NCBI GenBank assembly: GCA_030649435.1
Contig: JAUSKE010000103.1
Span: 1 to 17,851 of the forward strand
Origin: Deltaproteobacteria bacterium
GTDB taxonomy: Bacteria; UBA10199; JACPAL01; JACOUP01
DNA length: 17,851 bases
Direction of reading: 5' to 3'
Each line of letters begins with the position of its first letter. Within the stretch, counting starts at the first letter, position 1. A program made the translations under genes and the position numbers. The notes beneath the pieces were generated by a model. It did no database searches. It saw only the letters and a program-made list of their open reading frames with translations, and was not told where the DNA came from. Of the stretch, positions 13,187-17,851 are shown piece after piece.

Positions 13187-14161
13187 ATGAGAGAACTTTA
13201 TTACGGTGAAGCGATTCGTGAAGCAGTCCGCCAAGAAATGCGGGCTGATGAGAGGGTTTACGTTGTCGGGGAGGATGTCGGCACTTACGGTGGTGTGTAT
13301 GGTATTTCGAAAGGGCTCTTCGAAGAATTTGGTGACAAACGGGTCAAAAATACCCCTATTTCCGAAATCTCCATTGTCGGTGAGGCGATCGGTGCCTCGT
13401 TGAACGGGCTTCGGCCGGTTGCCGAAATGCAGTTTTCTGATTTCATAACGACCGCTATGTCGACCTTATTTGATGCCGCCGCCCCCTTCTATTTTAGGAT
13501 CGGGGCTAATCTACCGTTTGTCCTGCGTTGTCCGTTCGGCGGGGGTCAGAGGATCGGGCCGTACCATTCAAAATGCCCAGAGGCCTGGATGTTCCATACC
13601 CCAGGTTTAAAAATTGTTGCCCCTTCTACCCCTTACGATGCCAAAGGGCTTTTGATTGCGGCGATCCGCGACCCGGATCCTGTCATCTACTTTGAACACA
13701 AGAAACTTTATTACGAACTCAAGGGGGAAGTCCCTGAGGAAAGCTATGAAGTCCCGCTTGGCAAGGCCTCCATCGTGAGGGAAGGTTCTGATATCACCAT
13801 TGTCAGCTACGGCTGGATGGTTCATTTGGCCCGCGAGGCGGCAAAGCTTCTTGAAAAAGAGGGGATCTCCCTTGAAATTGTCGATTTACGGTCCCTCTGT
13901 CCCCTTGATGAAGAGACGATGCTCGCTTCTTTTAAGAAGACGAATAAAATTATCTTCCTCCACGAAGCCTGGCTCCGTGGTGGCGTCGGTGCAGAGCTTC
14001 TTTCGATCATTTGTGAGAAGGCTTTTGATTATCTCGCTGCCCCTCCTATTCGGATTGGGGCCAAGAATACTCCCGTTCCCTACAGCCCACTCCTCGAGGA
14101 TGATTATCTCCCTTCAGTCCAAGATATCCTGGAGGCAGCCCGCAAGCTGAAGAGTGCCTAA
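13187..14161 (+). CDS. 2-oxo acid dehydrogenase E1 component, beta subunit
   Basis: This 324-residue partner of the alpha subunit contains 'VVGEDVGTYGGVYGISKGL' (27-45), the cofactor-contacting Glu60 in 'NTPISEISIVG', 'GPYHSKCPEAWMFHTPGLK' (124-142) with the conserved His127, and 'PSTPYDAKGLL' and 'YFEHKKLYY'. The C-terminal swivel domain has 'IVSYGWMVHLA' and 'EIVDLRSLCPLD'. These closely follow the branched-chain/Pdh beta subunit family. The ATG at 13187 sits eight bases after AGGAG (13174-13178), which overlaps the alpha subunit stop; GTG 13184 is an alternative adding one residue. Its stop lies just before the E2 start, so all three genes are co-transcribed. Substrate assignment needs the acyl pocket of both subunits to be modelled. 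Confidence 0.92.
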   Translation: MRELYYGEAIREAVRQEMRADERVYVVGEDVGTYGGVYGISKGLFEEFGDKRVKNTPISEISIVGEAIGASLNGLRPVAEMQFSDFITTAMSTLFDAAAPFYFRIGANLPFVLRCPFGGGQRIGPYHSKCPEAWMFHTPGLKIVAPSTPYDAKGLLIAAIRDPDPVIYFEHKKLYYELKGEVPEESYEVPLGKASIVREGSDITIVSYGWMVHLAREAAKLLEKEGISLEIVDLRSLCPLDEETMLASFKKTNKIIFLHEAWLRGGVGAELLSIICEKAFDYLAAPPIRIGAKNTPVPYSPLLEDDYLPSVQDILEAARKLKSA

Positions 14162-14162
14162 T

Positions 14163-15398
14163 ATGCGCCTAGCCCTGCCAATGCCAGCGATGGGAGAGTC
14201 AATCCGTGAGGGACTTCTCGTCCGATGGGTCAAAAAAGAGGGCTCCGCTGTTTCGGAAAAAGAGCCGATTGTCGAACTAGAAACTGAGAAGGCGGTCTCG
14301 GAGTATGAATCTCCTTTTGAAGGAAAGCTGGTTCAGCTACTCGTGAGTGAGGGGCAAAAAGTGCCGATAGGGACCCCTCTCGCCGTTTTCGAAATCAGCG
14401 AAGAAAAGGCCAAAAAGTACCTCTCCCTTGGTATCGGCATGAAGTACGATGGGAAAGCTACCACCGCACAAGAACCTGCAGTCTCTGCTTCTTCTTCAGT
14501 CACCGCAAAAGTAACGCCTTCCACTCTTGAGGATTTTAGTTCGCTTCGATTACCGCCACTCCTTCGAAAGATTATCGAAGAAAATAACCTATCGCTCGCT
14601 GAGGTCCAAGCGATACCGACTTCCAGCGGACGTTTAACTAAAGAAGACCTTCTTCGTTATCTCGAAGCAGGTCCCAAGAAAGCCTCTTCCGACAAAGAGA
14701 TTATTACTCCCAGCCCAATCCGCCTCCGGATCGCCGAAAATATGAGTCTTAGTAAGAGTCGGATCCCCCATGCCGGGGCAAGTGTGGAAGTTGATCTCAC
14801 TGAACTTGAAGAGTGGCGCCAATCCCATAAGGAATCTTTCAAGAAAAAAATGGGCAGTTCGCTGGGGCACCTTCCCTTCGTCATCCTTGCCGCGGTCCAG
14901 GCGCTACAGAAGTTTCCCGTGTTTAATGGTTCCTTTAAGGAAGAAGGGGAGAAAAAATGGCTCGAAGTTTATAAAAGCTATAACATTGCCTTTGCCCTCT
15001 CAACCCCTCAGGGGCTCTTCGTCCCAGTTGTCCGTCAGGCAGAAAAAATATCCTTTTTAGATCTGACACAACGAATTGAAGAGCTGAAGAAAAAGGGGCA
15101 AGAAGGAAAGTTTGCGGTGAGTGACCTTACCGGAGCCACATTCACCGTGAATAACCCCGGAGCCTTGGGGGGTGTCCGTTCCAACCAGATTATTTCGTAC
15201 CCACAAACCGCCATTATTGCTATTGGGAAACTGGTGGCCCGTCCATGGGTGATTGACGGAAAGATCACGATCCGTCAAATTGCCTTCCTTGATCTCTCAT
15301 TTGACCACCGGGCCGCTGATGGTAATGAGGCGATCCAGTTCCTGGAAGAGGTTCGGAAGAATTTAGAAAAATTTGATCTTTCTACGACAGGAATTTAG
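14163..15398 (+). CDS. dihydrolipoamide acyltransferase E2 of the 2-oxo acid dehydrogenase
   Basis: This 411-residue protein has a single lipoyl domain (1-77) with 'MPAMGESIREG' and the lipoyl-lysine K43 in 'ETEKAV'. A Ser/Thr/Ala-rich linker (about 98-124) follows, then a peripheral-subunit-binding domain (129-168, with 'GRLTKEDLLRYL') and the acyltransferase domain (about 185-411). That domain includes 'TVNNPGALGGVRSNQI' and the active site 'SFDHRAADG' (His382, Asp386). It transfers the acyl group from E1 to CoA and forms the complex core. Start ATG 14163 lies one base after the E1 beta stop; GTG 14154 would overlap that gene and add three residues. No E3 (lpd) follows, so E3 must be encoded elsewhere. 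Its TAG stop overlaps the stop of the convergent gene (TTTAG), with no terminator between them. Confidence 0.93.
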   Translation: MRLALPMPAMGESIREGLLVRWVKKEGSAVSEKEPIVELETEKAVSEYESPFEGKLVQLLVSEGQKVPIGTPLAVFEISEEKAKKYLSLGIGMKYDGKATTAQEPAVSASSSVTAKVTPSTLEDFSSLRLPPLLRKIIEENNLSLAEVQAIPTSSGRLTKEDLLRYLEAGPKKASSDKEIITPSPIRLRIAENMSLSKSRIPHAGASVEVDLTELEEWRQSHKESFKKKMGSSLGHLPFVILAAVQALQKFPVFNGSFKEEGEKKWLEVYKSYNIAFALSTPQGLFVPVVRQAEKISFLDLTQRIEELKKKGQEGKFAVSDLTGATFTVNNPGALGGVRSNQIISYPQTAIIAIGKLVARPWVIDGKITIRQIAFLDLSFDHRAADGNEAIQFLEEVRKNLEKFDLSTTGI

Positions 15399-16576
15399 AA
15401 ACCGAAAATAAGATTCATCGCGTAGCGACGAGATTCCTTTTCGCGCGTGGCAAAACCTAACTCTTGACCGTAGGTGGCCACTTCAAGCTTGCCATACTTG
15501 AGATCCGCCGTTGCTCCGACTGTCCAATACCCTTGATTGGCACCGGCTCTGACTGCCGAGTGAAAGAAGCCCCATTTTGGCATCTCCACTTCGTAACCAA
15601 TATTCAACTTCTTCATGAATGTTGAAGATTGATTGAGCTCCCTAAAATCAACGGCAAAATGGCTACCCAAGCCTTCTTCCCCAAGAGGTATCGTCGGGTG
15701 AAGGGCAAACCCGGTGCTGATTGACTGCTCGGTATCTGTCGTATCTTTACCAGTAAAACGGGTATTCCCGACATCTTGCCAGACCAGTGCGACTGTCGGT
15801 TTTAAAACTTCCAGCACCTTGGTATCAAAGGTTGGGATTTTCCCTTTCAAACCTAAATCGCCACCAACACCGGTCCCTCGACCAAGAGTGACACCTAAAT
15901 CGTTACTGGTAAGGATATCACCAACTGTCACCACCTTGCTGATTTCGAGGCGATGGAGAACTTTCAGGTTGAGACCTACCTGTAACTGATCATCAAAAAA
16001 GGCATAGGCGCCACCCACAAAACCACCCCCATCAGAACGGGAAAAGGCCTCAAAATTGGTAAAGGCGGCATTACGGAACGAAATCGTCGTCCGACTATCA
16101 AGAATCATCCCGGCACTAAACCATTTATGATTGGCCATCACAGGAATCAACCTAACATTGACCGTTTCAAAATTACCGGTCCGCGCGGTGACAAAGGTAT
16201 TAAAGAGATCAATCTTCCCCTTCGTCGTCGATACATCATTGATGTCATTTTTGAGGCCAATAACATCCTGAACGAGCTGCGCGGCATCAATTGAAATCTC
16301 TCCTTGGATCCCCAAGAGACTGTAGCGAACTTCTTTGTCATCATAATCATTGATGGAGGCCGGATTATAAAACCACTGACCTTCATCACGCCCATTGGGA
16401 GTCTCTGCGGAGAGGGCAATCCCCGCATTCCCCATCCCGAGTTGCCGTGTACCACGATAGGTAGAGGGATTCTCTTTGGATATTGTGGTTAACGGCTGCG
16501 CGAGAAGATCCGCACTCAAAAACCCAAGAGCCAACACCACTACTGAAAAACTGATTATTTTTTTCATCTTCTTCAC
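15395..16576 (-). CDS. predicted outer-membrane beta-barrel protein, PorV/TraF-like style
   Basis: This 393-residue precursor has a Lys-rich N-terminus, a hydrophobic core and a cleavage site near LLAQ|P (about residue 27). The mature start 'TRQLGMGNAGIAL', followed by 'WFYNPASIND', is the pattern of PorV/UPF0164/FadL-like barrels, where 'mGgAgiA' precedes 'NPA'. Alternating strands follow throughout, and the protein ends 'MNLIFGF' with C-terminal Phe, as barrels do. No catalytic motif is visible. The GTG start at 16576 shares its G with the lipoprotein's TAG stop (TAGTG), a coupled junction; an ATG three codons later (16567) is an alternative. It is probably made with the lipoprotein as one unit. 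Cargo or transport substrate is unknown. I recognise the fold style, not a named family with confidence. Confidence 0.68.
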   Translation of the reverse strand: MKKMKKIISFSVVVLALGFLSADLLAQPLTTISKENPSTYRGTRQLGMGNAGIALSAETPNGRDEGQWFYNPASINDYDDKEVRYSLLGIQGEISIDAAQLVQDVIGLKNDINDVSTTKGKIDLFNTFVTARTGNFETVNVRLIPVMANHKWFSAGMILDSRTTISFRNAAFTNFEAFSRSDGGGFVGGAYAFFDDQLQVGLNLKVLHRLEISKVVTVGDILTSNDLGVTLGRGTGVGGDLGLKGKIPTFDTKVLEVLKPTVALVWQDVGNTRFTGKDTTDTEQSISTGFALHPTIPLGEEGLGSHFAVDFRELNQSSTFMKKLNIGYEVEMPKWGFFHSAVRAGANQGYWTVGATADLKYGKLEVATYGQELGFATREKESRRYAMNLIFGF

Positions 16577-17487
16577 TAGAGCTGCGTATTATCCTGCGCC
16601 AAACAAGTGGTAATCGCTGCCGCTTTTGTCCCCGCCGAGGTAAAATCAGCACAAGGAGGGGCGCCCGTTACAATCGTAGCTGGATTGGTATCCGAAAGCT
16701 GGCAAACAATCTGCGCCTGCAGATCAACAAGCCGAAAACCAGGACTCGGATCTTGGACCTTGAGACGGCAATAGTTCTCACGAAGCGCCTTCATGATCGC
16801 ATCGGTCTCTTTAATGCCGGCATTCCGAAAGTGATCATCGGCATTCACGAAATCGTTCAAGACCTTATTTTTATCCGCCTCCGTCATGCTGGCAATGGTC
16901 AGCGTAAAGGTTGACTTGGCGCAGGGTGTGATCGAAGCCCCCTCCACCAAACCAGCGGTGTTGGCTGTAGAGCCCTTCCTAGGAGGTAAGCCAAACGCCT
17001 CAACAAGTTCTGTAATGCCCGCTTGGAAGGAAACTGACTTGTTGGTCTCCTCGGCCAAGGCGGCCGCCCCCAGATCAGTGAGCCGCTTAATCGACGTCTG
17101 GATGGAATCAAAACGAGAAACATCGAGGGTATCCACAAGACAGGCAAACTGGAGAAAGTCATTCTCATCGCCATCATCCGGAAAACTGGAGACATCCGAG
17201 GCGATATCAAGAATCGTCAATTTGGAAAGGCCGAAGTAGGCACTCGATGCGAGCCGCCTTAATTCAACAGCATCGGCATCTGTCGCGACTGTGCCACCAG
17301 AATCGGCCTCCAAAATAGCAGCATCAAGTTTGATTGTCGCTGCCTCATACTCTTGTCTGTCAATGAGGAACTTCGCCTCATCCAGCACAGCATCGCCACT
17401 CTTGGCACATGCCGCTGCGAGAACCAAGGAGGCCAACAAAAATAATGATTTTCTGATCACGGGTTGCGAACATACAAGAGCTCTCAT
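16576..17487 (-). CDS. predicted lipoprotein with six conserved-looking cysteines, function unknown
   Basis: This 303-residue protein has a lipoprotein signal peptide ending LVLAAAC, with lipid-bearing Cys27; Ala at -3 is a weaker lipobox than Leu. Residues 30-60 ('LDEAKFLIDRQEYEAATIK') look like one TPR-type helical hairpin, and the rest is mostly helical, Asp/Ala/Thr-rich and without membrane segments. Six further cysteines (116, 189, 240, 262, 279, 295) could form three disulfides in the periplasm. I do not recognise the family. ATG 17487 lacks a ribosome binding site; GTG 17460 would give a cleaner signal peptide. It is translationally coupled to the downstream barrel gene, which suggests a surface or periplasmic accessory partner of that barrel. 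Residue 29 is Lys, so Asp-at-+2 inner-membrane retention is not indicated and outer-membrane sorting is likely. Confidence 0.7.
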   Translation of the reverse strand: MRALVCSQPVIRKSLFLLASLVLAAACAKSGDAVLDEAKFLIDRQEYEAATIKLDAAILEADSGGTVATDADAVELRRLASSAYFGLSKLTILDIASDVSSFPDDGDENDFLQFACLVDTLDVSRFDSIQTSIKRLTDLGAAALAEETNKSVSFQAGITELVEAFGLPPRKGSTANTAGLVEGASITPCAKSTFTLTIASMTEADKNKVLNDFVNADDHFRNAGIKETDAIMKALRENYCRLKVQDPSPGFRLVDLQAQIVCQLSDTNPATIVTGAPPCADFTSAGTKAAAITTCLAQDNTQL

Positions 17488-17490
17488 AAG

Positions 17491-17514
17491 AAATCAAGTT
17501 TTTAAATTTGATTT
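17491..17514. repeat. 24-bp AT-rich dyad between the lipoprotein gene and hisG
   Basis: AAATCAA (17491-17497) and TTGATTT (17508-17514) are exact reverse complements, 10 bp apart, lying four bases upstream of the lipoprotein start in a 65-bp divergent gap. It could be an operator. TTGATT (17508-17513) could also serve as a -35 for hisG, with a weak GATACT -10 at 17529-17534 (15-bp spacer). AT-rich spacers produce such dyads by chance fairly often. Confidence 0.3.
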
Positions 17515-17552
17515 TTCAAAGAGGCTCTGATACTGGGCTGCATTCGGAATAT

Positions 17553-17851
17553 ATGAAGAAGGATGCTTCAAAATTAAAACTTGGTTTGCCCAAGGGGAGT
17601 CTGCAAGAATCAACCTTTCGGCTCTTCAAGAAGGCCGGGTTCAACATTAATGTTGGTAGCCGGGCCTATCTACCCACCATTGATGACCCCGAACTCGAAT
17701 GTTTGCTAATCCGGGCCCAAGAAATGGCTGGCTATGTTGAAAATGGCATCCTCGATGTGGGTCTCACTGGTCGCGACTGGATGATGGAACAGGGGGCGAG
17801 CGTCGAAGTTGTTTCAGAGCTTCGTTACGCGAAGGCAGGGCTAAAGCCTGT
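17553..17851 (+). CDS. hisG: ATP phosphoribosyltransferase, N-terminal part (cut by window end)
   Basis: HisG catalyses the first step of histidine synthesis, joining ATP and PRPP. The visible 99 residues begin with 'LKLGLPKGSLQESTFRLFKKAG', followed by 'YLPTIDDPELECLLIRAQEM', 'YVENGILDVGLTGRDWM' and 'VVSELRYAKAGLKP'. These match the first periplasmic-binding-like lobe of HisG closely. The conserved 'DxGLTGRDW' segment identifies the family. Because the frame runs off the window, I cannot tell the short (HisZ-dependent) from the long (self-regulated, with C-terminal ACT-like domain) form; the N-terminus looks more like long-form proteins. ATG 17553 has only a weak GGA five bases before it. 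The gene points away from the lipoprotein gene, 65 bp away. Confidence 0.92.
   Translation, partial: MKKDASKLKLGLPKGSLQESTFRLFKKAGFNINVGSRAYLPTIDDPELECLLIRAQEMAGYVENGILDVGLTGRDWMMEQGASVEVVSELRYAKAGLKP

Noticed and set aside
13601..13660. Possible internal boundary or frameshift in the E1 beta gene
   Set aside because: The frame stays open and conserved motifs continue on both sides (HTPGLK, PSTPYDAKGLL), so the gene is intact.

Overview
The window comes from a Gram-negative (diderm) bacterium. It encodes an outer-membrane porin, a second predicted outer-membrane barrel, a lipoprotein, an Omp85/TamB envelope pair and Mpl, an enzyme of Gram-negative murein recycling. The gene mix and protein style (BBP2-like porin, many-POTRA Omp85 beside TamB, Bkd/Pdh-type E1 alpha and beta as separate genes) resemble uncultivated deltaproteobacterial-type lineages. 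That placement is inference, not something the sequence proves. I see no transposase, phage gene, CRISPR array, tRNA or rRNA; this is ordinary chromosomal backbone.

Layout. (1) 1-2.7 kb, plus strand: a degenerate SAM-methyltransferase-like gene overlapping a RidA-family gene, then a 159-bp gap holding an 84-bp element with perfect 11-bp inverted ends, then a BBP2-like porin and a strong hairpin terminator. (2) 2760-2939, plus: a 59-residue, extremely acidic small protein with its own promoter-like sequence and ribosome binding site, whose 3' end overlaps the neighbouring gene tail to tail. (3) 2.9-12.0 kb, minus: five tightly coupled genes read ldcA, cytosolic serine hydrolase, mpl, tamB, Omp85 with seven POTRA domains. 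Junctions are ATGA overlaps, a 26-bp overlap and a 2-bp gap, so this is almost certainly one operon. (4) 12.02-12.15 kb: a divergent control region with a probable leaderless promoter for ldcA, a 10-bp-arm inverted repeat and a perfect 18-bp palindrome. (5) 12.15-15.4 kb, plus: E1 alpha, E1 beta and E2 of a pyruvate or branched-chain 2-oxo acid dehydrogenase, without E3. (6) 15.4-17.5 kb, minus: a six-cysteine lipoprotein coupled to an outer-membrane barrel protein. (7) 17.55 kb to the end, plus: the start of hisG.

How the genes work together. The large minus-strand operon joins two envelope tasks. LdcA trims D-Ala from the murein tetrapeptide and Mpl reattaches the tripeptide to UDP-MurNAc. 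The serine hydrolase between them has no signal peptide and belongs to the superfamily that contains the Bacillus muramoyl-L-alanine amidase AmiE, so it may supply the amidase step. TamB and the Omp85 protein then link the periplasm to outer-membrane assembly. The dehydrogenase operon feeds acyl-CoA metabolism. The best leads for new biology are the recycling-plus-TAM operon, the seven-POTRA Omp85, the acidic small protein, and the lipoprotein/barrel pair.
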